Below, in pieces: positions 36,487 to 46,500 of a stretch of DNA of 64,000 bases. Numbering within the stretch: position 1 is the stretch's first letter; every line of letters starts with the position of its first letter. The position numbers and the translations under genes are program-made. Under the pieces are notes generated by a model. That model was not told the origin of the DNA. It did no database searches and saw only the letters and a list, made by a program, of their open reading frames with translations. This DNA is from Saccharicrinis sp963667815 (GTDB lineage: Bacteria; Bacteroidota; Bacteroidia; Bacteroidales; Marinilabiliaceae): NCBI GenBank assembly GCA_963667815.1, contig OY764020.1, one strand, 5' to 3'.

Positions 36487-36505
36487 TGAAAGAAAAATTA
36501 AACAT

Positions 36506-38161
36506 ATGAATTTAAAAATGAAATCAAGAGTATTATCACTATTGTCGTTGATGATATTTGTGGGAGTAGCTAATGTGTTAGCTCAGGAAAAATCAAATTA
36601 TGTTTCTGAAGTATGGGTCGCCGATCAGGGCGATGGTACCTATAAAAATCCGATTTTGTATACAGATTACTCTGATCCGGATGTTTGCAGGGCTGGCGAT
36701 GATTATTATATGACCTCGTCAAGTTTTAATTGTATTCCGGGATTACAGATCTTACACTCTAAAGATTTGGTGAACTGGGAACTGATTGGTGCCGCAATTC
36801 CTAATGGTTTACCCCCTGCTGATGTGTTTTCAAAACCTCAGCATGGCAATGGCGTTTGGGCTCCCTCAATTCGCTACCATAACAATGAATTCTATATTTT
36901 TTATGGAGATCCTGATTATGGTGTTTACATGACAAAGGCAAAAGATCCTGCCGGCCCCTGGTCTTCTCTAACTTTAGTGAAAGAAGGGAAAGGTTTAATT
37001 GATGCATGTCCTTTATGGGATGAAGATGGTCGTGTTTACCTTGTTCATGGTGTAGCAGGAAGCCGGGCTTCTTTTAAAAGTGTATTATTGGTATGTGAGC
37101 TAAATAAAGATGCCACAAAAGCAATATCCGAAAGTGTTATAGTTTATGACGGTCATGGCAAACATCCAACTATCGAAGGACCTAAATTTTATAAAAAAGA
37201 TGGTTATTACTACATCTTTGCCCCGGGAGGAGGCGTGCCTACAGGATGGCAGATTGTAATGCGATCTAAAAATGTTTACGGTCCTTACGAAGATAAAATT
37301 GTATTAGCCCAGGGTAAAACCGCGATTAACGGTCCGCACCAGGGTGGTTGGGTAGATACACCATCAGGCGAAGATTGGTTTATTCATTTTCAGGATGTAG
37401 GTGCTGTTGGACGAATTGTTCACTTGCAGCCAATGACATGGAAAGAAGGTTGGCCGGTAATGGGTATTGATAAGGATAAAGATGGCTGTGGTGATCCTGT
37501 TATGACATACAAAAAACCCAATGTAGGTAAAACTTATCCGATAATGACTCCTGAAGAAAGTGATGAATTTAACGATTCTAAAACAGGATACCAGTGGCAA
37601 TGGCACGGAAACTGTTCTCCGTTCTGGATTTTTAACGATGCCGCTAATGGCAATATGCGTCTATACTCTGTTTTAACTCCTGAAGATTATAAAAGCCTAT
37701 GGGATGTTCCTAATTTATTACTTCAAAAGATTCCGGCTCCAAAATTTACAGCTACAGTTAAAATGGCATTTCATCCCAATCCTGAAAATGATGGGGAGCG
37801 TGCTGGGTTTGTAATTATGGGACGTGACTATGGTGTGGTTGCTCTGGAAAATACAAAGGATGGGATTGTTTTGTCTCAAGGCTTTTGTAAAAGCGCGGAT
37901 AAAGGTAATAGCGAGATTATGAATGAGAAAGTAACCATTAAAAACAACGATCCTGTTTATTTAAGAGTTACCATGCAAGGTGAAAATTATTGTCAGTTTA
38001 GCTATAGTTTTAATGGTAAGAAGTTTACAGATATTGGTCAGGCATTTAAAGCTCGCGAAGGTCAATGGATTGGAGCTAAAATGGGAATATTTATAAACCG
38101 TCATAAATATCATAAGGATAGCGGTTGGATTGATGTGGATTGGTTTAGAGTAACTAAATAA
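36506..38161 (+). CDS. GH43 family beta-xylosidase / alpha-L-arabinofuranosidase
   Basis: A 551-residue exported enzyme, signal peptide about 1-26. A five-bladed propeller (about 45-340) carries the three GH43 acids: D57 in TDYSDPDVC (base), D166 in LIDACPLWDEDG (pKa modulator) and E224 in PTIEGPKFY (acid). A C-terminal concanavalin-like beta-sandwich (about 360-550) is present, as in subfamilies acting on xylosides or arabinosides. In this locus it would remove side-chain xylose (xylogalacturonan) or arabinose. The subfamily is not assigned. Confidence 0.88.
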   Translation: MNLKMKSRVLSLLSLMIFVGVANVLAQEKSNYVSEVWVADQGDGTYKNPILYTDYSDPDVCRAGDDYYMTSSSFNCIPGLQILHSKDLVNWELIGAAIPNGLPPADVFSKPQHGNGVWAPSIRYHNNEFYIFYGDPDYGVYMTKAKDPAGPWSSLTLVKEGKGLIDACPLWDEDGRVYLVHGVAGSRASFKSVLLVCELNKDATKAISESVIVYDGHGKHPTIEGPKFYKKDGYYYIFAPGGGVPTGWQIVMRSKNVYGPYEDKIVLAQGKTAINGPHQGGWVDTPSGEDWFIHFQDVGAVGRIVHLQPMTWKEGWPVMGIDKDKDGCGDPVMTYKKPNVGKTYPIMTPEESDEFNDSKTGYQWQWHGNCSPFWIFNDAANGNMRLYSVLTPEDYKSLWDVPNLLLQKIPAPKFTATVKMAFHPNPENDGERAGFVIMGRDYGVVALENTKDGIVLSQGFCKSADKGNSEIMNEKVTIKNNDPVYLRVTMQGENYCQFSYSFNGKKFTDIGQAFKAREGQWIGAKMGIFINRHKYHKDSGWIDVDWFRVTK

Positions 38162-38170
38162 TAATAGAAA

Positions 38171-39844
38171 ATGAATAATTTGTCAAAGAATATATACACT
38201 CTTGTATTAATAATAAGTTTAGTAGGAGGTGTTTCATGTAATGCTGTGAAAAAATCAGAACCGAAAAACATAGCATTGGATTTGCCTTTTGAAATGCCCA
38301 ATGTTATAGTTCCTGAATTTAAAAACGATACATTTAATATTGTAAATTATGGAGCTGTTTCAAATGGGAAGTTTTTGAACACAGAAGTGATTAACTCAAC
38401 AATAGATTTATGCTCAAAAAACAATGGTGGAGTTGTATTGATACCAAAGGGCGTTTGGTTGACCGGACCAATAGTTTTAAAAAATGATGTAAATCTTCAT
38501 TTAGAAGGTGGAGCATTGTTGCAATTTAGTGGAGATCGTAGCTTATATCCGCTTTTAGATAATTTTTATGAAGGTAAAAAAAATCCCAGATGTCAAAACC
38601 CAGTGTCAGGTAAAAATCTAAAGAATATTGCCATTACCGGAAAGGGTGTTGTTGATGGGGCAGGAGGTGCCTGGAGACAAATAAAAAAAGGTAAGTTAAC
38701 TGAAGGGCAATGGAAAGAAGTTGTTGCCGGAGGGGGTTTTGTTTATAACGAAAAAACATGGTATCCCTCAGAATCTTATTATAACGGGGAGCAATTAGTG
38801 CGTTCGGGAAAAGTGGATTATGACAATGTAGATGCTCTTCAACCCTATAAAGATTTTTTTAGGCCTCAATTGATAAACCTGACTCAATGTGAAAACGTAC
38901 TTCTTGATGGCCCTACTTTTCAAAACTCTCCGTCGTGGAATATTCATCCCTTGCAGTGTAAAAATATTACGGTCAGAAATATTAATGTTCGTAATCCCTG
39001 GTTTGCTCAAAATGGTGATGGAATAGATTTAGAATCATGTAAATATGGAATTGTAGAGAACTGTACTTTTGATGTGGGCGACGATGCTATTTGTATAAAA
39101 TCAGGAAAAGATAAACAAGGGAGAGATATTGGAGTTCCTACCGAGTATATTATTGTACGTAATTGTGTTGTTTATCATGGGCACGGAGGTTTTGTTATTG
39201 GTAGTGAAATGTCTGGAGGAGTGAAAAATATGTATGTTGAAAATTGTACTTTCCTGGGAACTGATTGCGGTCTGCGTTTTAAGAGTACACGAGGCAGGGG
39301 AGGTGTAGTTGAAAATATTTATGTAAAAGGTGTCCGCATGACGAACATACCCTCGGATGCAATTCGTTTTAACCTGTATTATGGTGGAAAAATTAAAGAA
39401 GATGAAAACGGAAATATTATTGGAATCACCACAGAACCTGTAACCGAAGAAACACCTTGTTTTAGAAATTTTGTTTTTGAGGATATTGAATGTTATGATG
39501 TTGAAAAGGCAATCACAATCAATGGGATTCCTGAAATGCCGGTTCAGAATATTAAAATTAAAAACAGTAAAATAGTGTCGAACGAAGGTGTTTTACTAAG
39601 GTATGCAAAAGGAATAGAAATAGAAGGCTTAAGCCTCGATGTAAAAAAGCCTGAATCCATTATTGTTCAGAATAGTGAAGATGTTAAGTTTGTTAATAGC
39701 GAGGTGGCTGATATTGATCAGCATGGAGTTGTTGTTAAAGGTGAGTCAACGGGTTATGTTTATTTTGACTTTAAAAATGTATCCAATCCCCAAAAGTATG
39801 TGAAGGTTATTGGTACTCCTGAAAATAATATCCTGTTTAAGTGA
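38171..39844 (+). CDS. GH28 polygalacturonase lipoprotein
   Basis: A 557-residue lipoprotein with lipobox cysteine C23 (GVSC). The beta-helix has the GH28 catalytic set: D283 in NGDGIDLES, D304/D305 in VGDDAICIKSG and H338 in YHGHGGFVIGSE, with RFKSTRGRGG serving as the RIK-type substrate motif. Long insertions around residues 170-230 are typical of exo-acting bacterial members. It hydrolyses alpha-1,4 galacturonosyl linkages. It is the last gene of the main rightward pectin operon and is followed by a terminator. Confidence 0.92.
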   Translation: MNNLSKNIYTLVLIISLVGGVSCNAVKKSEPKNIALDLPFEMPNVIVPEFKNDTFNIVNYGAVSNGKFLNTEVINSTIDLCSKNNGGVVLIPKGVWLTGPIVLKNDVNLHLEGGALLQFSGDRSLYPLLDNFYEGKKNPRCQNPVSGKNLKNIAITGKGVVDGAGGAWRQIKKGKLTEGQWKEVVAGGGFVYNEKTWYPSESYYNGEQLVRSGKVDYDNVDALQPYKDFFRPQLINLTQCENVLLDGPTFQNSPSWNIHPLQCKNITVRNINVRNPWFAQNGDGIDLESCKYGIVENCTFDVGDDAICIKSGKDKQGRDIGVPTEYIIVRNCVVYHGHGGFVIGSEMSGGVKNMYVENCTFLGTDCGLRFKSTRGRGGVVENIYVKGVRMTNIPSDAIRFNLYYGGKIKEDENGNIIGITTEPVTEETPCFRNFVFEDIECYDVEKAITINGIPEMPVQNIKIKNSKIVSNEGVLLRYAKGIEIEGLSLDVKKPESIIVQNSEDVKFVNSEVADIDQHGVVVKGESTGYVYFDFKNVSNPQKYVKVIGTPENNILFK

Positions 39845-40152
39845 AAACATTTGCGGTATATCAAATAGAAGGAAATTAAATATCAACAATAGCGTTGAGT
39901 GAAATTAAAATCATCTTGTATTTGTATATAGTTATTAAGGGGCAATCTCATGGAGTTGTCCCTTTTTTATAACAATATTAATGCAAAAAAAACAGTTTGA
40001 ATATTCTATGAGGTTGGATAATTTTTTGATCTCAGAAGTTGGATGAATTTTTTTCGAAGTAAAAATGAAAACCCACTGTCTTTTGAAAGTCATATTACTC
40101 ATTGGACCTTAGTCTTATACCATATAAACTGCGGAATTCATTGTGTTGTGGT
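39845..40152. other. spacer between the pectin operon and the RES toxin gene
   Basis: About 310 bases. Apart from the terminator at 39937-39969, nothing supportable was seen. Rightward frames here that continue into 40354 are shadows of the RES gene. Confidence 0.55.
39937..39969 (+). terminator. terminator of the pectin operon
   Basis: AAGGGGCAA (39937-39945) pairs with TTGTCCCTT (39956-39964), including one G-T pair, and a six-T run follows. It is the classic intrinsic form and lies 93 bases after the GH28 stop. Confidence 0.85.
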
Positions 40153-40623
40153 TCAGTCGTGGGTGCTTGATTTTAAACGCTCATCAATAGGTAATTTGAT
40201 AAAATCTATAACTTCAACTTTTCCAAATTCCTTATATAAGGGATTTAAGATAATGTTAGATTCTAAACCTACAATTGTTGAAGGAACTTTCAGAGCAAAA
40301 AAGTCCCTGCTTTTTGCTAATTGGGTGAAAACCATTGTTGTTTTTGATGAATAAGGGTACTGATTCCATCTTTCAGGCAATTCTTTAATTTCCTCAATTG
40401 TAAAGTTATCTGGAAATTCAATCTTTGCAATTAGAATCTCTTTAGGTAATATCGCTATATCATCAGAGTGAACATAATATTCAAGTAGTGCTAATGATAT
40501 ATTTTCAGAACAATATACAGCTCTTGTTCCAATCTCATTCCATCTTCCTCCAATTTTTTCAGCTCCAATCCCAGTTAATGTAAAATCTTTATATTTAGTA
40601 TTCGCAACTCTATAAACAACCAT
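40153..40623 (-). CDS. RES-domain toxin
   Basis: A 156-residue toxin of the RES family, named for conserved Arg, Glu and Ser. YRVANTKY carries the N-terminal Arg, then GGRWNEIGTRAVYCSENISLALLEYYVH (Glu) and VPSTIVGLESNIILNP (Ser). RES toxins such as MbcT and ParT act on NAD+ or ADP-ribosylate targets, lowering metabolism. Its ATG overlaps the stop of the preceding antitoxin gene (TAATG), so it is translationally coupled. Confidence 0.92.
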   Translation of the reverse strand: MVVYRVANTKYKDFTLTGIGAEKIGGRWNEIGTRAVYCSENISLALLEYYVHSDDIAILPKEILIAKIEFPDNFTIEEIKELPERWNQYPYSSKTTMVFTQLAKSRDFFALKVPSTIVGLESNIILNPLYKEFGKVEVIDFIKLPIDERLKSSTHD

Positions 40624-41156
40624 TAGCTATATACGTTATATTGAATTCTAATGATTTCATTTTCTACTAATTCGAATCCAAAACTACTATCGAGCAATTC
40701 AAAAGGTTTTTTTTTACCTAGAGCTCTAGATGGCGTCATTAGCCAATTTTTGAAATCGTCATGAGTGTCAAATACATTATATCCAAGTCCGAATAATCGA
40801 GCTAATTCGTAAATCCTTTCAGATGTTTCTCTACTGTACACAGTCTTTTTTTGCATACTACTTATGGAGGTTGGCAATATATTTTCAAATTCTTTTTCTG
40901 TAGCTCCTATTTTTTGTATTAACAGTTTCCAATCAGCTTTCTTAACTCCATCACGAATACGTTCAATAAGTTCTAATTTGTACCCGGGAGCATCTTTGGC
41001 ATGAAGAACAACCCATGCAGGAGAAAATTTTGATATAGTATATTCTTGTTGCACACTCTTTGAAATATTTGCCTTACGTGAATGATTCGAAACTATTTTC
41101 TTAGAATCATTAGATATTGATTTTGTACCCATGATTGTATTTATATAACTATACAA
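40623..41156 (-). CDS. Xre/MbcA/ParS-type antitoxin (DUF2384)
   Basis: A 177-residue antitoxin. The central region (about residues 60-115) is an Xre-like helical domain. The C-terminal part, SETSERIYELARLFGLGYNVFDTHDDFKNWLMTPSRALGKKKPFELL, is the DUF2384 toxin-binding domain that blocks the RES active site. It is the first gene of the pair, which is the usual order for RES/Xre systems. It lies within the IS6-bracketed pectin region and could stabilise it against loss. Confidence 0.92.
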   Translation of the reverse strand: MYSYINTIMGTKSISNDSKKIVSNHSRKANISKSVQQEYTISKFSPAWVVLHAKDAPGYKLELIERIRDGVKKADWKLLIQKIGATEKEFENILPTSISSMQKKTVYSRETSERIYELARLFGLGYNVFDTHDDFKNWLMTPSRALGKKKPFELLDSSFGFELVENEIIRIQYNVYS

Positions 41157-41485
41157 ATGTAAAATTACAATTATTATTTTGTTTCAGCAATAAATTTTAA
41201 CCTATAGCATCAATACGGTTTTTAATTGAAAAGTTAAATTAAGACAAAAGGAATAATTTCATATTGGCTTATATGTTGTATATTATCAGTAATTTAGTTG
41301 TGGAGTGTGTTCTCGTTTAAACGGTTAATAAAGATAAGTATGAGACGTTATGGTGTTTAATTAAATTAAGATTTATTAATTCCGCCTCCCCCCCCCCCCA
41401 GATTGTGGAACTTTTTAAATATATGATTAAAAAGTATCTATTGTGAATAATTCATATATTAGGAAAAGTCGAGAAAGTATTATTA
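41157..41485. other. spacer between antitoxin and EamA genes
   Basis: About 330 AT-rich bases upstream of the antitoxin and downstream of the EamA gene. It contains a run of 12 C (listed separately). No gene or clear terminator was found. Confidence 0.5.
41388..41399 (+). repeat. homopolymer of 12 C
   Basis: Twelve consecutive C in an AT-rich spacer, about 230 bases upstream of the antitoxin start and 87 bases past the EamA stop. Such tracts are slippage-prone. Confidence 0.9.
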
Positions 41486-42367
41486 TTATGATTTTTTGTT
41501 TGTACTCATTAAAAAAATAGTAGATATAATACATATACTAGCTCCCCAATCAATTATTGAAAAAGGAGTTTTAAGCCAAATTACAGATAATAGACAAGCA
41601 ACTAAGGGCTCCATAGAAGTTAATAAACTTGTTTTTTGTGCTCCAATTAATTTCGTTGCAGTTAAATAGAAATAAAAAGCCACTAATGAACCTAAAAATA
41701 TAATAAACAAAGCCGATAAAAAAGTTTCTATATCCCAATTAAATGTAGTTTTCCAAGGAGCTTTCACAAAACTAAAAATGAATCCTGCAATAAGAATTCC
41801 CCAGCCTATCACGACTACAGAGCTATATTTATCCAGTAGTTTTTTGGGTTGTAAGGAATAAAAGGCTAAAGTAATAGCAGAAGATAGACCTAAAAATAAC
41901 GCTATTGGCGTAATTGTTAGACTAGCAAAACTTCCATGAGTTACTAAAAAAAATGTACCAATAACTGCTAAAATTATTGCAATTATTTCAATTGTATTTG
42001 GAAGCTTTTTATTTTTTAAAGCCATATATATAGAAATCATAATAGGACCAGAAAACTGTAGAATAGTTGCTGTTGCAGCATTAGAATGTTTTATTGCAGC
42101 AAAATATGTGTACTGAACTCCTAACATGCCTATTATGCTAAATAAAATTAGTTGTATTGCATCTTTTTTATTTTTCCAAATATTGAACACGTCTTTATTA
42201 TTATAAAGAAGGGCAAATGCTATGAGGCATAGACCAGAAATAAGTAAACGAATAGTAATTAGCCATTCTACATCTATTCCTTTATGTTGAAAAAGAAATT
42301 GTCCCAATGTCCCTGAAATTCCCCAAAATACAGCTGCAATAATTGCTAAAACCATCCCATTTCTCAT
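41486..42367 (-). CDS. EamA/DMT-family transporter
   Basis: A 293-residue protein of ten predicted membrane helices in two EamA repeats (IAAVFWGISGTLGQFLF at the start and LFLGLSSAITLAFYSLQPKKLL for the second repeat), with the ending LKTPFSIIDWGASICIISTIFLM. DMT exporters of this kind move amino acids or other metabolites out across the inner membrane. It is divergent from an Lrp/AsnC regulator 111 bases away, so an amino-acid-responsive export pair is the natural inference. Confidence 0.9.
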   Translation of the reverse strand: MRNGMVLAIIAAVFWGISGTLGQFLFQHKGIDVEWLITIRLLISGLCLIAFALLYNNKDVFNIWKNKKDAIQLILFSIIGMLGVQYTYFAAIKHSNAATATILQFSGPIMISIYMALKNKKLPNTIEIIAIILAVIGTFFLVTHGSFASLTITPIALFLGLSSAITLAFYSLQPKKLLDKYSSVVVIGWGILIAGFIFSFVKAPWKTTFNWDIETFLSALFIIFLGSLVAFYFYLTATKLIGAQKTSLLTSMEPLVACLLSVIWLKTPFSIIDWGASICIISTIFLMSTNKKS

Positions 42368-42478
42368 AACTATAAATTTTTACTAAACTTGCAGATGCAA
42401 AAATATTTTAAAAAGCATTGAATAATTAATGATAATGCCTAGTTGTTTTGCAATTTTGTTTCGTTAAAATACATTTTA

Positions 42479-42955
42479 ATGATTGATGTTTTAGATTATA
42501 AGATCCTTGAGATTCTCCAAAAGGACAATTTAAGTCCCCAACGTGATATTGGTGATGCAATAGGACTTTCTGCACCCGCAGTTCAAAGAAGGATAAAAAA
42601 AATGCGTGCATCTGGTATAATAGAAAAAGATGTTTCAATTATAAACAGGGATATACTGGGTAATATAATAACTATTATTGTTGAGATTTTCCTTGATAGC
42701 GAAAATTTAGACCATATTCTTACTATTAAAAATGATTTTATTTTAGTGCCTGAGATACAGCAGTGTTATTATGTAACCGGGGAGTCAGACTTTTTTCTAG
42801 TAATGGTTGTATCCTCAATGAAAGAATATGAGGAGTTGTCAAAAAGATTATTTATTGACAACTCAAATGTAAAACGCTTTAGAACAATTGTTGCTATGGG
42901 AATAGAAAAGAACTCATTAGAAATCCCTCTCAGAAATAAATTAGGAAAGTTTTAA
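42479..42955 (+). CDS. Lrp/AsnC-family transcriptional regulator
   Basis: A 158-residue regulator when started at the ATG at 42479; the frame is open back to a TTG at 42443, but MIDVLDYKILEILQKDNL is the canonical Lrp beginning. The N-terminal HTH (RDIGDAIGLSAPAVQRRIKKMRASGII) is followed by the RAM ligand-binding domain (VPEIQQCYYVTGESDFFLVMVV). It probably senses an amino acid and controls the divergent EamA exporter. Confidence 0.93.
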   Translation: MIDVLDYKILEILQKDNLSPQRDIGDAIGLSAPAVQRRIKKMRASGIIEKDVSIINRDILGNIITIIVEIFLDSENLDHILTIKNDFILVPEIQQCYYVTGESDFFLVMVVSSMKEYEELSKRLFIDNSNVKRFRTIVAMGIEKNSLEIPLRNKLGKF

Positions 42956-43000
42956 TAAATTACTCCTTAAAAGATTCGCAATTAATCAGAGACTAAAGTA

Positions 43001-43023
43001 AAATTGATATTCGATATCAATTT
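43001..43023. promoter_or_regulatory. perfect 10-bp inverted repeat after the Lrp gene
   Basis: AAATTGATAT, TCG, ATATCAATTT. It has no T-run and is 45 bases after the Lrp stop, so a protein-binding site or a weak 3' hairpin are both possible. Confidence 0.45.
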
Positions 43024-43132
43024 AGATATTTTGATTGGCTATTATATCTTCATCTATTTCTGCCAGACTTTCTATTAAGCGCAGATTTAGCCAAGTGCAA
43101 TCCGTGAAATGATAAAGCTGTAAATTATATAC

Positions 43133-43166
43133 AAGAGTCATAATTTAAAAAAGTTGTGGCTCTTTT
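43133..43166 (+). terminator. terminator-like hairpin
   Basis: AAGAGTCA (43133-43140) pairs with TGGCTCTT (43157-43164), with one G-T pair, followed by TT. The 16-base loop makes it moderate. It could terminate the Lrp transcript. Confidence 0.5.
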
Positions 43167-43518
43167 GTTTGTATGGTAGGAATTGCCCGCCTGGAGGAAC
43201 GGACTGGTATTCCGCCTATTTATAAATCAGCAATCTTTTTATTAAAGAATAGAAGGAATAACCATATAATACTCTACCCGCACCCCCAAAAAAAATAAAA
43301 GCCGGCGTGATTGTTTATTGGTTGAAAAACTATAACCTAAACATTAATAAATTACCAATGATGAATAATATGTAAAACAGAGTGCTTGTAATATGCAGAT
43401 GTATAGTATGTTGTGATATGACCCTGTTATAATTGTAAAGTAAAATCCCTGCTTGTAGCATGAGTAACATACTTTTAGTTTACAAATCGAAAGATGTTAT
43501 TAATTAAATGATTTATTT

Positions 43519-46500
43519 ATGAAAAAAGTTTACATGTTATTTTGGGGATTAATGCTTGCAGTAATCCAAAGTTATGCGGCATCCATAAATGTTAGTCCTG
43601 CCACAATAGAGGCAGCAATGGGAAATGCAATGGATGGCGATGTCCTGCTTTTAGAAGCGGGCACATATTCTTCAGGAATAAATTTTCAAAGCGATAAGGT
43701 TTTAACGCTAAAAGCCGCAGAGGATGGCGATGTAACAATAACCCAACAGATTTCAATGGGCGATGCACTTACAAACTGTGGATTGAGGTTTGAGGGGGTT
43801 ACTATTGACCGGGGATCAGATTATTTTATGAGTGGTAATATTGGAGATATTACAGAACTTGCATTTACTAATGTGACGATTCAAAATGTAAACCGTTGTT
43901 TTTTAAGGACCGGGAACGCAGGTTTTAGTATAGGCGCTATAACATTTGATCAATGTATAATAAAAGATTGTGGCAATAATGGTTGGAACTTTATTTATAC
44001 AAAGCATATTGTTAATTCTATAAGCATTACTAATACTACACTGTATAACTACTTAAACGGAGAAAGTTTCTTCTATCCACAAACCACAGACAGCAGTAAT
44101 GATTTCACTTTTGCATTTACTAATAACACTGTGTATAAATGGGGAAAGGATAGTAGCCGTGCTTTATGTAATGTTCGAAATCTATATAGTACGAATTCAA
44201 ATTATATTTTTTCTGATAATATTATTGCAGAGCCTGGATCCACAACTTTACCTAATATAATTGTTGCAACTGGGGGAACATTATCTGCCGAAAACAACCT
44301 TGTGGTTAATTACGGGAGTTATAATATAACAAGTGCCACATCATCTTCTATTACTGATAATTCCCTTGAAACATTAGGTTTGACCGAAATAGGATTTGTA
44401 AATGCTGATGGTGGTGATTTTACAATATTATCAACTTCTCCTATAGCTACAGCAAGTACAACCGGGGGTATAATTGGAGATCCACGTTGGTTAAAACAAT
44501 TAACAAATGTAGTAGAGCTAACTATATTGTTGTCTGATGATGCTGCGGGAGAGGTTTCTCCAACTTCCGGGACTTATAATGATGGGGATGAGATTACATT
44601 GACGGCAACTAATAATTTTGGTTATGAATTTGTTGAATGGCAGGTTGGAAATACAGGAACTGTATTGTCATCTGAAAATCCTTATACGTTCATTATTGAT
44701 GGAGATATAAGTATAAAAGCTGTTTATAACGCAAAAACTACCTATTCGTTTAATGTTGAAGTTAGTGGCAGTAACTGGGGCGAGGTTTCATTAAGTCCCG
44801 AACCTACAGAAGGTAAGTATGAGGATGGAACAATTGTAACTATGACAGCAGAGTCTAATACTGTAGCTAACTTTTTAAACTGGGAAGATTATACAACTGA
44901 ATTGAGTCGTACTGTATTGGTTGATGGGGATAAAAATTATTCAGCAAGTTTTGATGAGGTACCGTTTATTGTGGGTTGGGATTTTGCTGAAAAAGATCCT
45001 ACAAGTGACAGGTCTGCTGATTATTTTTCTGCAACGGATAATACCGGTATGTTCACTGTTGTGAAAAATGATGGATCAACTACCGGTTGGTTAGCTCGTA
45101 CTTCCAGTTCTTTTTCACCAGGCTATGCATGTGCTCAGTTTTGGGCATCAACATCTGAATTTGCAACTCCAAGAGCGTATCAAACCTCGTTTTCAACCGT
45201 TGGATATGAAAACATTCAGGTAAACTCTATGCTTTCTGGTTCGTACCACGGATATTCGGTAATGACTATTCAATATTCGTTAGATGGTACCACCTATACT
45301 CAATTAGGAACTGTGGATCTTACTTCAGTGTGGGGGGCGTCATGGGCTGATTTAAATGTTACTTTACCTGATGATGCAGAGGGACAGGCAAAGGTGTACG
45401 TGAGATGGATTGCTGACACATCAAGTGCCGAAATTGGGAACGCTACAGATGTTGACGGAACTGCTATTACAAATGTTTTTGTGTTTGCAGATCAAGTTGT
45501 TGTAAACGACCAAACAGCACCCACACTAATATCGACAATACCTACAGAGGGAGCCACCAATGCTTCGGCCAATGGTTCCATTGTGCTGACTTTTGATGAG
45601 CCGGTGATGGCTGGTGCAGGTAACTGTACAATTGGCTCAACGGTTCTTTCCCCAAGTTTTGGCTCAAAAACGGTAACATTCAGCTATACCAAACTTGAGT
45701 ATGACACAGAATATACTTTTACGGTACCGGATGGGGCATTGACAGATAAATCGGGTAACTCCTTTAGCGGCCTTACTTTATCTTTTAGTACCATGAACCG
45801 GCCACAGCCAATTGCACGATTGTATGATGCTGTTGTGGCAAAAGATGGAAGCGGAGACTATACTACAATCCAGGAAGCTATTGATGGAGCACCTTCAAAC
45901 CAAACATCTCCATGGTTGATTTTTGTTAAAAAGGGAACATATAATGAATTGGTCCGCATTCCTGAAGATAAACCATATATGTATTTAATAGGTCAGGATA
46001 AAGAAAATACCATTATTTCTTTTGCTATTTGCTGTAGTGCAAGCGAAACGGATAGTGGTTGGGATTTCAGAAAAGAACTTTGGGGAATGAGTGATTGTGC
46101 AGTTGTAGTTGTTTCTGCAGGCGACTTTTATGCTGAAAATATATCATTTGTTAATGATTATGGTGTTGATTACCAGAATGGACCAATGGCTTTGGCTATG
46201 CGATCCAATAATGATAGATTTACTTTTAATAATTGTAATTTTAAATCTTTCCAGGATACCTGGTATACAACCAATGGTTTAAATGATCGACATTATGCTT
46301 ACAATTGTTATATAGAAGGTGCAGTTGATTATATTTATGGTTCTGGAGATGTATTTATTGATCAATGTACGTTGTATAATATGCGAAGTGGATCTGTTAT
46401 TGTAGCACCGGCACATGTTAATGGAACCAAATATGGTTACGTTTTTAATAGCTGTACTATTGATGGAAATGAAGGTGCGGCAGATGGAAATTTGAAATTA

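Larger units (their letters stand above)
42956..43518. other. long spacer before the large pectinesterase gene
   Basis: 563 bases without a convincing gene. It contains a perfect 10-bp inverted repeat at 43001-43023 and a terminator-like hairpin at 43133-43166. The stretch 43190-43320 is locally GC-rich and may be repeat debris. The promoter of the 1250-residue protein must lie in the right part; I could not place it. Confidence 0.55.

Noticed and set aside
33660..39844. Possibility that the GH105, GH43 and GH28 genes are a separate operon with a different substrate
   Set aside because: Gaps of 22, 19 and 9 bases and a single strong terminator after GH28 fit one transcription unit with the pectate lyase.
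40043..40354. 103-codon rightward frame
   Set aside because: Shadow of the RES toxin gene on the other strand; no recognisable product.
43190..43320. Locally GC-richer segment considered as a possible structured RNA
   Set aside because: No stable, consistent pairing was found beyond short accidental stems.
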